A DNA stretch of 64,000 nucleotides from Pedobacter miscanthi (GCF_003315595.1 NZ_QNQU01000023.1:54220-118219); one strand, 5' to 3'; shown: positions 23,859 through 34,092, numbered from the stretch's first letter. The notes: generated by a model from the sequence alone, not told the origin. A program made the numbers and translations.

Positions 23859-25652
23859 ATGGATAGAAATACCTTTACAGGACTGTTCCTGATTATGATC
23901 ATTTTGGCAGGATCATTCTACTTTTTTAGGCCGAGTGAGGCTGAAATGAAAAAAGCCAAAGAAAAAGATAGTATAGAATTAGCTAAAAAAAATGGTGTTG
24001 CACCAGTACAAAAAGATACAGCTAAAACTGCTGCAATTGTTAACCCGGCTGTAGATTCTTTAGCACTAAAAGGTCCTTTTGGTACCGCTTTAACCGGTAC
24101 AGCAGCTAATACCGTTTTAGAAAACGAAAATTTATTAATTACCTTAAGTAATAAAGGTGGTAAAATTACTTCGGTTGAAATTAAAGGTCAAAAAACCTTT
24201 ACAGGCCAACCGCTTATCCTATTCCAGGGAAACGATAGCAAATTTGGTTTAAATCTGAATGCAGCCGGCAAAGTAATTAATACCAACGATTTATACTTTA
24301 AAGCAAGTAAAACCGGAAATACAGTTACCATGCGTGCCGATTATGGTCCGAGTGCTTATGTAGAGTTTGTTTACGATCTTAAAGGTTTAAGCAACAAAGT
24401 AGCTTTCAATGTTAATCTGGTAGGCTTACAACAGGTAATAGCTGGTAACAGCATTGGGCTAAACTGGCAAACCACTTTGTTACAGCAAGAAAAATCGATT
24501 GAGAGTGAACACCGTTATTCTGCACCTTATTACAAATATTTAGATGGTGATGTAAACCATTTAAGTGTTTCTAAAGATGAAAAAGAAGAGTTATCGAAAG
24601 GTAAAATCCAGTGGTTTTCTTTCAAACAGCACTTTTTCTCGGCTTCTTTAATTGCTAAACAAGCTTTTGAAAAAGGAAGTTTAGAAGTTAAAATCCCAAC
24701 TGCTCCGGGTCAGGTGAAATTTTATGATGCCAATATGCAATTGCCTTATGCGCATACTGCAAATCAGGTATATGAAATGGAATTCTATTTCGGAACCAAT
24801 AAATTCTCTGCTTTAAAAGCACAGGGATATGATTTGGAACAACAGGTTGATATGGGTTACTGGCCGTTAAAATACATTAACCGTTTTATCGTATTACCGG
24901 TATTTAATTTCTTAAATAGTTTCGGCTGGAATTATGGTCTGATCATTCTGGTATTAACCATCCTGTTAAAACTTGCTTTATCGCCACTTACCTACAAGTC
25001 ATACCTATCGATGGCTAAAATGAGGGTATTAAAGCCAGAAATGGACGAAATTAAAGCTAAAGTAGGCGAAGATAACCCAACACTTGTTCAACAGGAATAC
25101 TTAAAATTATATAAGAAAGCTGGTGTAAACCCGCTGGGCGGATGTTTACCAATGGTGTTACAATTACCTTTGGTTATGGCGTTCTTCTTCTTCTTCCCTA
25201 ACTTATTTGAGTTGCGTGGCGAAAGTTTCCTTTGGATGAAAGATTTATCTACTTATGATGAGTTTATCAAATTCGGAGTAAAAATTCCATTCATCGGCGA
25301 TCACCTGAGCTTAATGTGTGTGCTGATGACGATTTCTACACTGATTATGACCTATTTTAACAACCAGGTTTCTGGTGCTACTGGTCAGATGAAGTATATC
25401 GGTTACATTATGCCGATCATTTTCTTAGGCGTATTAAATAGCTATCCTGCAGGTTTGAACTATTATTACTTCTTAGCCAACTTAATGACATTCGGACAGC
25501 AGTTCCTGATTCGTAGAATGGTTGATGATGAAAAAATCCACGCTTTAATCCAACAGAATAAAGCCAGACCAGCTGATGAGAAAAAGAAAAAATCTAAATT
25601 CCAACAACGTTTAGATGATTACATGCGTCAGCAGCAGCAAGCTAAAAAGTAA
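23859..25652 (+). CDS. yidC: Membrane protein insertase
   Basis: Inserts and folds inner-membrane proteins, alone or with Sec. 597 residues: an N-terminal membrane helix (about 5-24), a large periplasmic beta-sandwich domain (about 85-330, as in Gram-negative YidC), then the conserved 60KD_IMP core of five helices (about 355-560: YGLIILVLTILLKLALSPLTYKSY, PLGGCLPMVLQLPLVMAFFFF, LNYYYFLANL) and a basic C-terminal tail. It is followed by a strong terminator. Confidence 0.97.
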   Translation: MDRNTFTGLFLIMIILAGSFYFFRPSEAEMKKAKEKDSIELAKKNGVAPVQKDTAKTAAIVNPAVDSLALKGPFGTALTGTAANTVLENENLLITLSNKGGKITSVEIKGQKTFTGQPLILFQGNDSKFGLNLNAAGKVINTNDLYFKASKTGNTVTMRADYGPSAYVEFVYDLKGLSNKVAFNVNLVGLQQVIAGNSIGLNWQTTLLQQEKSIESEHRYSAPYYKYLDGDVNHLSVSKDEKEELSKGKIQWFSFKQHFFSASLIAKQAFEKGSLEVKIPTAPGQVKFYDANMQLPYAHTANQVYEMEFYFGTNKFSALKAQGYDLEQQVDMGYWPLKYINRFIVLPVFNFLNSFGWNYGLIILVLTILLKLALSPLTYKSYLSMAKMRVLKPEMDEIKAKVGEDNPTLVQQEYLKLYKKAGVNPLGGCLPMVLQLPLVMAFFFFFPNLFELRGESFLWMKDLSTYDEFIKFGVKIPFIGDHLSLMCVLMTISTLIMTYFNNQVSGATGQMKYIGYIMPIIFLGVLNSYPAGLNYYYFLANLMTFGQQFLIRRMVDDEKIHALIQQNKARPADEKKKKSKFQQRLDDYMRQQQQAKK

Positions 25653-25674
25653 TTTTTGCTTATTAAATAATTAG

Positions 25675-25710
25675 AAATCCCCGGTTACTTAAAGTGATCG
25701 GGGATTTTTA
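25675..25710 (+). terminator. Rho-independent terminator after pyrG-yidC
   Basis: AAATCCCCG (25675-25683) pairs with CGGGGATTT (25699-25707), extended by GTTACT/AGTGATC, then TTT. Confidence 0.88.
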
Positions 25711-25768
25711 GTTTAGGGCGGAGCGTATAGCGGTTAGCGTTGGGCGTATTGAAGTTTCAAAATAGTAT

Positions 25769-25854
25769 CGTCATCTCGACTGAAGCGCAGCGGAATGGAG
25801 AGATCTATCTCGAGGTAGATTTCTCGGCTGCATTGCACTACGCTCGAAATGACG
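25769..25854. repeat. Repeat family A, complete copy
   Basis: CGTCATCTCGAC at 25769 pairs with CGCTCGAAATGACG ending at 25854; the inner part has agatctatctcgaggtagattt. It is preceded at 25722-25750 by gcgtatagcggttagcgttgggcg words of the 17373 family. Confidence 0.82.
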
Positions 25855-25889
25855 GCAACTTTTGTTAGTTATTGAGAAACTGATCATTG

Positions 25890-25948
25890 GCTATCCATAC
25901 CCATCATCCATTTTACATTCTCCATCTTACATCCATCATCCTACCTCC
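25890..25948. repeat. Low-complexity CATCC/TTACAT stretch
   Basis: Imperfect repeats of catcatccat/catcttacatcc. The complementary run (gtaagatggatgatgg) occurs at 31484-31550. Together with the other repeats this explains 25711-26055, which has no gene. Confidence 0.5.
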
Positions 25949-26055
25949 AAATCCCCTTTTAATTGTAATATTTGGCATACAAGTTTCCAAATAAGCCAAA
26001 AAATTCCAATTTTAGGAGATTAAATCTGAACCAACAAATTACTTAACATTTCAAA

Positions 26056-28914
26056 ATGCAAAAGAGACTAACAATTATTCTGTTTTTCGTTGTCAGCTTT
26101 GCTTACGCACAAAAGAAACCTTTAAACCATACGGTTTATGATACCTGGGAATCAGTAGGCACAAAGCAATTATCCAATAATGGCGTTTGGGCCATGTACA
26201 GCATTTTACAGCAAGAAGGAGACGCGCAGCTGTATATCACAAACGTTAAAACCAATGCGAAACTGAATATTCCGAGAGGGATGAATGCACAGTTCAGTAA
26301 CGATTCTAAATTTGCGGTTTTTAACATCCGTCCTTTAAATAAAGATCTGCGTTTGGCTAAAATTAAAAAGAAAAAGGTCGACGAATTACCAAAAGATTCA
26401 TTAGGTATCGCTAACCTTACTACCAATGCCATTACCAAAGTTGCAAGGGTAAAATCGTTTAAATTCCCTGAAGAAGGTTCAGGTATATTGGCTTATTTAA
26501 CTGAAAAGCCTGATACCGCTAAAAAATCAGTTAAACCTGCTGAAAAAAAGGATGGCGAAGCTGATTTTGCCGATGATGAACCTGCAGCCAAAAGTAAAAC
26601 TGAAGAAGGAACCGATTTAGTGGTAAAAAACCTTTTAACCGGCACCGATAAAACTTATAAATTTGTTACCGATTATTATTTCAGTAAAGATGGTAAACAA
26701 CTGGTTTTTGCCTGCAGCGGATCTAAAAAAGACAAAACAGCCCCTCAGGGCGTGTTCTTATTGAATACTGAAAAAGGAACGCTTAAAACACTCATCAAAG
26801 GCAAAGGAAGCTTTAAAGGCTTCACGTTTGATGAAGAAAGTGAGCACGTAGCTTTTGTAGGTGAGCAAAGTCCGGAGAAGCAGGAAATAAAAGATTACAA
26901 TGTTTATTACAACTCTTTAACGCTTGATACCGCACAAATTTTGGTTGACTTTGATATGCCGGGCTTGCCTGCAAAATGGTCGGTTAACGGCGATGGGAAA
27001 ATCACTTTCAGCAAAGACGGAAAGAAATTATTTTTCGGTATCTCTCCGATCAAAAAGCCAAAAGATACTACTATTGTTGATTTCGAGGTAGCAAAAGTTG
27101 ATGTTTGGAACTATAAAGACGATTATTTGCAGCCCATGCAGCTTAAAAATGCAGAAAGAGACAGCAAAAAAAGTTATTTATCGGTTATTGATGTGTATAG
27201 CAGTGAACCAAAGGTAATCCCTTTAACCGATTTGAAATTGCCTGATGCCAATATGATTGCAGAAGGTGATGCCAACACCGTTTTAGCTTCAACTGATTAT
27301 GGCCGAAGGATAGAATCGCAGTGGAGTGGTTCTACCTCAAAAGATTATTACCTGGTTGACACGAAAAATGGTCAGAAAAAGAAAATTATCGATAATTTAA
27401 GTGGTTATGCAACTGCTTCGCCGGCAGGAAACTACGTTTTATATTTTGATAGAAAAGCAGGCAGCTGGAATACCTATAACGTTGCAACAGGAAAAGTAAC
27501 TGTTTTAACCGCAGGATTATCTGAAAAATTCGTTGATGAAGAAAATGATGTGCCTGAGTTACCTTCTGCTTATGGTTTAGCTACCTGGACAGAGGGTGAT
27601 AAAGCAGTTTTAATTTATGATAAATACGATATCTGGTCGTTTTCACCAGATGGAAAAACTGCTCCAAAAAACATTACTGCAGGTTACGGAAGGGCAAACA
27701 ACCTTACTTTCCGTTACGAAAGACTACAGCCTGAAAACAGGTTTGAACGTAATGTAGATAGCAAATTTGTTAAAGCAAATGAGTTGGTGTGGTTAAATGC
27801 TTTTAATAATGCAACTAAAGAAAATGGCTTTTACCGTACAAACGTAGGCTCTGTTAAAGCACCAGAATTGGTAGTAATGGCCAAATTTAAATATTCTAAC
27901 CTGGTAAAAGCCAAAGATGCTGATGTTTATATTTACGATAAAGCCAATTATGTAGAATCGCCAAATGTATACGTGACCACTGATTTTAAAACCGAAACCA
28001 AACTAAGCAATACGAACCCACAACAACAAAATTACAATTGGGGAACGGCTGAACTGGTAAAATGGACTACGCCAAAAGGCTATAAAGCAGAAGGCATTTT
28101 ATACAAACCCGAAAATTTTGATCCGAATAAGAAATATCCGATGATTGCTTATTTCTATGAGAAACTTACTGATGGTTTATATACTTACCAAGCACCTGCT
28201 CCTACTCCATCGCGTTTAAATATCTCTTACTTTGTGAGTAACGGTTATCTGGTTTTCGCTCCTGATATTAGCTATGAAACCGGTCATCCGGGAAAATCAG
28301 CGGTTGAGTTTATCAATTCCGGAGTAGAAAGTTTGAAGAAAAACAGCTGGGTTGACGGTACTAAAATAGGCATCCAGGGTCAAAGCTGGGGCGGTTATCA
28401 GGTGGCTTACTTAATTACCCAAAACAATATGTACGCCGCTGCCTGGGCAGGTGCACCTGTTGCCAACATGACTTCTGCTTATGGTGGTATCCGTTGGGAA
28501 ACCGGTATGAACCGTCAGTTCCAGTACGAAAAAACACAAAGCCGTATCGGATCAACACTTTGGGAGAAACCTGAATTGTATATCGAGAACTCTCCATTAT
28601 TTATGTTCCCGAAAGTAACTACACCAGTTGTGGTGATGGCAAACGATGCTGATGGCGCTGTGCCATGGTATCAGGGTATCGAAATGTTTACGGGCTTACG
28701 CCGTTTGGGCAAACCAGTTTGGATGTTAAACTATAATGGTGAGGCGCACAACCTGGTCCAGCGGCAGAACCGTAAGGATATCCAGATCCGCGAACAACAG
28801 TTTTTCGATTATTATTTAAAAGGAGCTAAAGCACCGGTTTGGATGACAAGCGGAGTGCCTGCAACTGAAAAAGGAAAAACCTGGGGTTTTGAATTAACAG
28901 ATGAAAAACCTTAG
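26056..28914 (+). CDS. S9 family (prolyl oligopeptidase/acyl-aminoacyl type) peptidase
   Basis: 952 residues with a signal peptide (1-18, ending AYAQ), so periplasmic or surface. Residues about 30-650 form a beta-propeller; a Lys/Glu/Asp-rich linker (about 157-180) is inserted. The C-terminal alpha/beta hydrolase has the nucleophile S777 in GQSWGGYQ, Asp at 866 in NDADGAVPW and H898 in EAHN. The GQSWGG context resembles Bacteroidetes S9 dipeptidyl peptidases. It likely trims peptides in nutrition. Single gene, terminator downstream. Confidence 0.92.
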   Translation: MQKRLTIILFFVVSFAYAQKKPLNHTVYDTWESVGTKQLSNNGVWAMYSILQQEGDAQLYITNVKTNAKLNIPRGMNAQFSNDSKFAVFNIRPLNKDLRLAKIKKKKVDELPKDSLGIANLTTNAITKVARVKSFKFPEEGSGILAYLTEKPDTAKKSVKPAEKKDGEADFADDEPAAKSKTEEGTDLVVKNLLTGTDKTYKFVTDYYFSKDGKQLVFACSGSKKDKTAPQGVFLLNTEKGTLKTLIKGKGSFKGFTFDEESEHVAFVGEQSPEKQEIKDYNVYYNSLTLDTAQILVDFDMPGLPAKWSVNGDGKITFSKDGKKLFFGISPIKKPKDTTIVDFEVAKVDVWNYKDDYLQPMQLKNAERDSKKSYLSVIDVYSSEPKVIPLTDLKLPDANMIAEGDANTVLASTDYGRRIESQWSGSTSKDYYLVDTKNGQKKKIIDNLSGYATASPAGNYVLYFDRKAGSWNTYNVATGKVTVLTAGLSEKFVDEENDVPELPSAYGLATWTEGDKAVLIYDKYDIWSFSPDGKTAPKNITAGYGRANNLTFRYERLQPENRFERNVDSKFVKANELVWLNAFNNATKENGFYRTNVGSVKAPELVVMAKFKYSNLVKAKDADVYIYDKANYVESPNVYVTTDFKTETKLSNTNPQQQNYNWGTAELVKWTTPKGYKAEGILYKPENFDPNKKYPMIAYFYEKLTDGLYTYQAPAPTPSRLNISYFVSNGYLVFAPDISYETGHPGKSAVEFINSGVESLKKNSWVDGTKIGIQGQSWGGYQVAYLITQNNMYAAAWAGAPVANMTSAYGGIRWETGMNRQFQYEKTQSRIGSTLWEKPELYIENSPLFMFPKVTTPVVVMANDADGAVPWYQGIEMFTGLRRLGKPVWMLNYNGEAHNLVQRQNRKDIQIREQQFFDYYLKGAKAPVWMTSGVPATEKGKTWGFELTDEKP

Positions 28915-28944
28915 TTAGTCTATAGTCGGGAGTCCGAAGTCTTT

Positions 28945-28991
28945 AGTCCATAGTTTGATAGTTTAATGCTATTGGCTATGGACTTTTTTAG
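28945..28991 (+). terminator. Rho-independent terminator after the S9 peptidase
   Basis: AGTCCATAG (28945-28953) pairs with CTATGGACT (28976-28984), inner ATAG/CTAT pairing, then TTTTTT. Confidence 0.82.
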
Positions 28992-29057
28992 TTAACAAAC
29001 TGTGTTCGATTAATATTTATGCGTTTTATCAGCTTTTAGCTACCTTTTCCTAATCCG

Positions 29058-29126
29058 ATCGTCATGCTGAATTCATTTCAGCATCTTTCCTGCATGATAG
29101 ACCCTGAAATAAATTCAGGGTGACGA
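29058..29126. repeat. Palindromic repeat family F (GTCATGCTGAATT...)
   Basis: gtcatgctgaattcatttcagcatct followed by ccctgaaataaattcagggtgacga: the TCATGCTGAA/TTCAGGGTGA halves pair imperfectly, and each half contains its own hairpin (GCTGAA/TTCAGC; CCCTGAA/TTCAGGG). The rest of 28992-29331 shows no gene or clear signal. Confidence 0.7.
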
Positions 29127-29331
29127 CCACTTTAATCAAAAAGCTGGTTTAATAAGTTACCTAAAGGAAAAATTAATTATCGAACCCGGGTTAATAGATT
29201 AATTGTGTATGGGGGCATTCTTACACACCTTGGTTTCACCCGTCAACAATAACAAGCTTCTCCAAAATGTCTGTTATGATCTTTCGCTTAAAAAAGCTAT
29301 TTTCACGCATCAAAAAAACGAAACAAATTAA

Positions 29332-30612
29332 ATGGCATTAAGCAGGATTTGGTCAGGATTTATAATTGTAGCTATTCTTGTAGCTTGTGTTAAATGCTTC
29401 TTCTTTGGGCAAAGCGATATTTTTAACTGGATGGTGATCGGAAAATCTGACGACCCGGCAAATCCCCTTAAACTTGACGGAATTATTCAAACCTGCTCTA
29501 TTGCTGTAAAACTCTGTATCGAATTGGTTGGTACATTGGCCTTATTTATGGGTTTTATGGCTATTGCCGAAAAAGCTGGTGGTATCCGTTTGTTATCAAG
29601 GATTATTAGTCCGTTTTTTTCAAAACTTTTTCCCGAAGTACCAAAAGGTCACCCGTCTATGGGCCACATGATCATGAATTTCTCTGCCAATTTACTGGGA
29701 CTGGACAATGCCGCTACACCATTCGGGATTAAAGCAATGGAAAGTTTGCAGGAGCTTAACCCGAACAAAGATGTAGCCAGCAATTCGCAGATTATGTTTT
29801 TATGTTTACACGCCGCAGGTTTATGTTTAATCCCGGTAAGTGTAATTGCCATCCGTTCTACGCAAAATGCGCAGGATCCTACCGATATTTTTATTCCCTG
29901 TATGATTGTAACCTTTGTGGGTACAATGGCAGCCATGCTGATTGTTTCTTTCAAACAAAAGATCAATATTTTACAACCGGTAATTTTAATGTGGGTTTTA
30001 GGTATTTCTGCCGTAATTGCTGCTATAGTGTGGTATGTGAGCAGTTTAAATACTGCCGGCGTAACTGCTTTTTCGGGCCTTTTAAGTGGCGGACTTATCT
30101 TACTGATTTTTTTACTGATTGTTTTAGGTGCGCTTTACAAAAAAATAGACATATTCGATTCGTTTGTTGAAGGTGCCAAAGGCGGCTTTGAAACTGCCAT
30201 TAAAATTATACCTTATCTGGTAGGGATTTTAGTTGCGGTGTGTATGTTGAGAACCAGTGGCACTTTTGATGTAATAATGAACGGCATAAAACATGCTTTC
30301 ATTTTTTTAGGTGCAGATATCCGATTTGTTGATGCCCTGCCAACGGCTTTAATCAGGCCTTTGAGCGGAGGAGCTGCAAGAGGCATGATGGTGAGCACGA
30401 TGATTGCCAACGGACCAGATTCTTTCGCCAGCAGGTTATCTGGCGTATTTCAGGGTGCCTCAGATACCACATTTTATGTAGTAGCTGTTTATTTTGGTGC
30501 TGTAGGCATCAGGAACACGCGTTATGCGATAGGTTCGATGCTACTGGCCGATTTAGTAGGTGTAATTACCGCCATCACCATGGCTTACCTGTTTTGGCCG
30601 GGATTAAAATAA
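29332..30612 (+). CDS. SpmA-SpmB fusion (nucleoside-recognition/spore maturation-like membrane protein)
   Basis: 426 residues, about ten hydrophobic segments. The first half matches SpmA (MALSRIWSGFIIVAI, GLDNAATPFGIKAM with the conserved N-A-A-T-P) and the second matches SpmB (FVEGAKGGFETAIKIIPYLVGILVAVCMLRTSG, LIRPLSGGAARGMM, SGVFQGASDTTFYVVAVYFGAVGI). In Bacillus these are two spore genes; fused forms occur in non-sporulating Bacteroidetes, presumably as transporters of unknown substrate. Single gene with its own terminator. Confidence 0.92.
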   Translation: MALSRIWSGFIIVAILVACVKCFFFGQSDIFNWMVIGKSDDPANPLKLDGIIQTCSIAVKLCIELVGTLALFMGFMAIAEKAGGIRLLSRIISPFFSKLFPEVPKGHPSMGHMIMNFSANLLGLDNAATPFGIKAMESLQELNPNKDVASNSQIMFLCLHAAGLCLIPVSVIAIRSTQNAQDPTDIFIPCMIVTFVGTMAAMLIVSFKQKINILQPVILMWVLGISAVIAAIVWYVSSLNTAGVTAFSGLLSGGLILLIFLLIVLGALYKKIDIFDSFVEGAKGGFETAIKIIPYLVGILVAVCMLRTSGTFDVIMNGIKHAFIFLGADIRFVDALPTALIRPLSGGAARGMMVSTMIANGPDSFASRLSGVFQGASDTTFYVVAVYFGAVGIRNTRYAIGSMLLADLVGVITAITMAYLFWPGLK

Positions 30613-30618
30613 AAAGAG

Positions 30619-30659
30619 AAATAATCCCTGTCCGAAGTCGGATAGGGATTATTTTTTTA
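30619..30659 (+). terminator. Rho-independent terminator after the SpmAB gene
   Basis: AATAATCCCTGTCCGA (30620-30635) pairs with TCGGATAGGGATTATT (30638-30653), one mismatch, then TTTTTT. Confidence 0.9.
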
Positions 30660-30683
30660 TGATGAATAGGTGAATGTTTTTTA

Positions 30684-30920
30684 CTATGAAGCCGGAAATG
30701 AAATCCTGCTGATGATTTCATCAATGGCATCCGGATCAATGGCAGCATTTTTTGAAGCACACCATTTTTCGCTTTTGTTATCCAGCCAGATACAAAAAGA
30801 ATGGTAGCCGTCTAAAACAACAGCGTAGGTTTCATGAAAATCATCTTGGATACGCATGCAAAATCCCTTAAAAATTTTGCCTCTCACAATGAATTGCAGG
30901 GTGGAATAATTTTCTAACAT
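30684..30920 (-). CDS. Small protein of unknown function
   Basis: 78 residues from ATG 30920 (MLENYSTLQFIVRGKIFKGF), rich in aromatic residues and Cys (FCIWLDNKSEKWC), ending IDEIISRISFPAS. It reads like a compact alpha/beta domain: strand, Phe/Tyr-rich central strands, helix. No family recognised and no signal peptide. It is convergent with the SpmAB gene across the terminator. Codon use and start fit a real gene, but evidence is modest. Confidence 0.6.
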   Translation of the reverse strand: MLENYSTLQFIVRGKIFKGFCMRIQDDFHETYAVVLDGYHSFCIWLDNKSEKWCASKNAAIDPDAIDEIISRISFPAS

Positions 30921-31020
30921 GGCTCATTATATTTTTGGTTAAATTACAACAAATTATAACTGAGAATGTTTCGTTAATTTAAAGGAATTAATAATTAATT
31001 CTTAAACTACGTTTTAAGGC

Positions 31021-31461
31021 TTAACCTATGTTTAACATATTGGAGTAGCCCTTTGCTATTAAACGCTTTTTTGAAGGTAAATATATTTCGCACTGAAGAT
31101 TTAATATAGTCCTTCCTCTTTTTACAATTGATGTTTCGGCTACTATTTCATCTCCTTCATTAGCCGGTGCAAAATAATCGATATAATTGCTCACCGTAGT
31201 AAAACGATCATTCAATCCCATGGTAAAAACAGTAGCGCCAATCAGGTCATCAATTATGCCCGCAGTTACGCCACCGTGCAAAATCTGATAAGGATTGGTC
31301 ATTTCTTTACGGATGGTATACTGACAAACCAAAACACCATTTTCTGCCTTAATCAGCACAGGAGCCAGCCAGTTCATAAAATTAGAGGGCGAATCAGTAA
31401 TTACTTTGCCAATTGATTGCCTTAAAAAATTCAGACGCTGTTCGCTTAAAGATGAATCCAT
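31021..31461 (-). CDS. PaaI-type hotdog thioesterase
   Basis: 146 residues from ATG 31461. The hotdog signature HGGVTAGIIDDLIGATVFT (about 78-96) carries the His-Gly-Gly and the catalytic Asp positions of the PaaI/YbgC 4-hydroxybenzoyl-CoA thioesterase-like family; the rest forms the usual beta sheet (DEIVAETSIVKRGRTILNLQCEIY). It likely cleaves an acyl-CoA; the acyl group is unknown. A longer open frame to 31584 runs through low-complexity repeat DNA and is rejected. Confidence 0.88.
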   Translation of the reverse strand: MDSSLSEQRLNFLRQSIGKVITDSPSNFMNWLAPVLIKAENGVLVCQYTIRKEMTNPYQILHGGVTAGIIDDLIGATVFTMGLNDRFTTVSNYIDYFAPANEGDEIVAETSIVKRGRTILNLQCEIYLPSKKRLIAKGYSNMLNIG

Positions 31462-31474
31462 AATAATGTATGAT

Positions 31475-31617
31475 GTTATGAGGTAAGATGGATGAGGTAA
31501 AAATAGGGAAAAATATGTAAGATGGAATAGCGTAAGATGGATGATGGGGAGATTAGTTTCCAGTTGGCAATTTGCAGCTTCCATTATCCCTATTCCATCT
31601 CACATTTTACATCCTTT
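31475..31617. repeat. Low-complexity GATGG/AAGATGG stretch
   Basis: gtaagatggatgaggtaa, gtaagatggaatagcgtaagatggatgatgg: imperfect repeats, complementary to those at 25890-25948. It forms the spacer between the TonB receptor end and the thioesterase start. Confidence 0.5.
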
Positions 31618-31624
31618 TTCCCTC

Positions 31625-34081
31625 TTAAATCGGTACAATAATTTTAAAACTGAAATTTCTGCCCATATTATAAATTCCTGATCTGCCGTTTGGTGATTGA
31701 TTATAATATTCAAAATACTTTAATCTGTTTAAGTTTGATTGATAAGCTACATTAAAAATGTTATCTGCCTGGAGAAAGATATCACAAAATGTTTTTCCTT
31801 TTTTAGATTTTATAGTTGAACCGATACCTCCGTTGATCAAAGTATAACCAGCGGTAAAAGTTTCGGTATTATCTAAAGCGTAAAATTTATCCTGATCAGC
31901 AAAAAAAGCAGCATCGACTTTAACATAAGGCTGAGTAAAAATACCGATTGGCTTTTGTGCCGTCGCCTTAATTTCTGTCCGAACCTGTAACGGAGGAATA
32001 AAAGGCAGGTATTTAGCCTCACGACCATGTTTATTTAATAATTCCTGATTTTGATTTAAGCCAACGATATAAGCTAAACTATTATTAAAACTTAACCATT
32101 TCATTGCTGACGGATGCAGGTTAACAGATACTTCTGCGCCATACAACCGTGCTTTCGACTGCTGATACTGATAAGTCAGATTTCCGGGTACAATAACTAC
32201 CGGATTTCCATCGGCATCTGTTAAACGCGATTGGTAGATATAGTTCTGGATATGGTTGTTGAATAGCTCCATACTGATATCGGCATCTTTTAGATAAGCG
32301 ATAATACCAATATCCTCCTGAAGGTTAAATTCGGGTTTAAAGGTGCGGTTACCGAGATATACAATATGCGCACCCGGATCTAAACCATTTGAACCGATTT
32401 CGGTAATATTCGGTGCCCGGTAACCCCTTGCAATATTGGCTTTTATTAATAGTTTTTCAGAAATGTTATAGGTTAGTCCTAAACTTCCCGACAGACCATA
32501 ATAATTTTTATCGAAAGAAGGAAACTGCAGTTTTCCTGATGCATCAGCAGCATTTACCTGTTTGCCAAAACCTGTTAGCGCATCGGTACCTACATAAAAA
32601 TCACCCCAATTAATGTTTCTTCTATCTAGTCTGATTCCTCCCGAGATATCAACCTTACCCAGCGATTTCTTAGCAAAATAAAAGGCACCGATATCAAAAA
32701 GATCATAATCGGGGATGGGAAAGTCGGTAGCGGCTTTACTCCTGTTCACCTGGTACATGCCGTTTATGCCAATGGTATTTTCGATACCTGCAAAATCAGG
32801 AAGATTATACTTGAGATCATAATTAAAAGTGTTCAGCACCACATAAAGTCCGGCCTGACTGGTTACTGTTGGGTGATTATATTCCCTCCTCACACTCTGT
32901 TGGCCGCCTATCAATACATTTAAATCACTGGCACCAAATTTAAACTGGTTGGTATTGTAAAAGCGGAAATGCTGGATATGCTGGTGTAAAGGATTAATCG
33001 AATAGGCAGTCAATTCACTTTCAGGCACAATTGGTCTGTTTTTAATATCGTCTCCATCATCCAAAACCTGTCTGGTAAATTTCCTGGATAACGAATCCCT
33101 GCTGCCATCGGGTATCTCCATCAAATTATCATAATAGGTAACAGCCGTTTTCGAAAATCCCCAGGTTTTATCCACCCTTGCGCTGGCCGAGAGGTTATAT
33201 TCCCTGAATGCGGTTCCATAAACCAGGCCATCAACTTTGTTTTCATAATTATGGGCTGTTTTTCCGGTTGCCCGGAGTGTATATTTCCAGTCGTTTTTAA
33301 TGTAAGCCAAACCAATCGATGAGCCGATCATACCGTTATTACTCTGGTAGTTTGCGGTAAAATCGCCCTTTAATTTACCATTTTCAAAATTTGGCGTATA
33401 AGGGATCATATTGATTACGCCTGCAAGCGCATCAGAACCATAAGTTAAACTGGCCGGGCCTTTAACTACCTCTGCCCTAACAATACCATATTCATCTACC
33501 TCTATACCATGCTCATCGCCCCACTGTTGCCCCTCTTGTCTCAGTCCATCGTACAAGGTTAACACCCGGTTATAACCTAAACCACGGATAAAAGGTTTAG
33601 AAACATTTGGTCCGGTAGTAACCGCTGTAACTCCAGGAACGCCTTTTACGATGGCTTCAATCAAATTCGTATTTACATTCTGATCCATCGATTTCTTTGA
33701 GATTACCGCAATGGGTACAGGGCTTTTGCGCAGTTGCGTAGCACGGTTAACTCCGGTAATTACCACATCGCCCAGGTTGGATGAAAGACTTAACAAATCG
33801 GCGTTAACCATCGCAGTATCTCCTTTTACAAACACTTTGATCCTTTTCGACTGGTAACCTACCCCTGAAAAAACAAGGTCGTAATTTCCGGATGCCAGAT
33901 TATTAAATTGATAATTACCAGAAATATTGGATTTGGTTGTTCCGTTGGATCCTAAAATTTTAACGGTAATATTTTCTACAGGTTCGTTTTGAGAGGTAAC
34001 CAAACCTTTAATGGTTACTTTTTGCGCCAATAAGTTTAACGATATAAAAAAACATAGACAATATAGTAAGAGTGATTTCAT
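31625..34081 (-). CDS. TonB-dependent outer-membrane receptor (possible metal receptor)
   Basis: 818 residues: signal peptide (1-19, ending LLAQ), carboxypeptidase-regulatory-like domain (about 22-100), plug (about 115-225: VNTNLIEAIVKGVPGVTAVTTGPNVSKPFIRGLGYNRVLTLYDGLRQ), and a 22-strand barrel ending in NFSFKIIVPI. The plug has QQWGDEHGIEVDE, an Asp/Glu/His-rich loop, which fits metal ion or metal-chelate transport. The 70 bp upstream hold three TTTAGA/TCTAAA-type sites like DtxR/MntR-family boxes, pointing the same way. Single gene; no SusD partner, so not a glycan receptor of the SusC type. Confidence 0.92.
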   Translation of the reverse strand: MKSLLLYCLCFFISLNLLAQKVTIKGLVTSQNEPVENITVKILGSNGTTKSNISGNYQFNNLASGNYDLVFSGVGYQSKRIKVFVKGDTAMVNADLLSLSSNLGDVVITGVNRATQLRKSPVPIAVISKKSMDQNVNTNLIEAIVKGVPGVTAVTTGPNVSKPFIRGLGYNRVLTLYDGLRQEGQQWGDEHGIEVDEYGIVRAEVVKGPASLTYGSDALAGVINMIPYTPNFENGKLKGDFTANYQSNNGMIGSSIGLAYIKNDWKYTLRATGKTAHNYENKVDGLVYGTAFREYNLSASARVDKTWGFSKTAVTYYDNLMEIPDGSRDSLSRKFTRQVLDDGDDIKNRPIVPESELTAYSINPLHQHIQHFRFYNTNQFKFGASDLNVLIGGQQSVRREYNHPTVTSQAGLYVVLNTFNYDLKYNLPDFAGIENTIGINGMYQVNRSKAATDFPIPDYDLFDIGAFYFAKKSLGKVDISGGIRLDRRNINWGDFYVGTDALTGFGKQVNAADASGKLQFPSFDKNYYGLSGSLGLTYNISEKLLIKANIARGYRAPNITEIGSNGLDPGAHIVYLGNRTFKPEFNLQEDIGIIAYLKDADISMELFNNHIQNYIYQSRLTDADGNPVVIVPGNLTYQYQQSKARLYGAEVSVNLHPSAMKWLSFNNSLAYIVGLNQNQELLNKHGREAKYLPFIPPLQVRTEIKATAQKPIGIFTQPYVKVDAAFFADQDKFYALDNTETFTAGYTLINGGIGSTIKSKKGKTFCDIFLQADNIFNVAYQSNLNRLKYFEYYNQSPNGRSGIYNMGRNFSFKIIVPI

Positions 34082-34092
34082 GAATTTAATGC

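Noticed and set aside
31462..31584. Extended N-terminus of the thioesterase
   Set aside because: Encoded by low-complexity GATGG repeats; the hotdog domain starts after ATG 31461.
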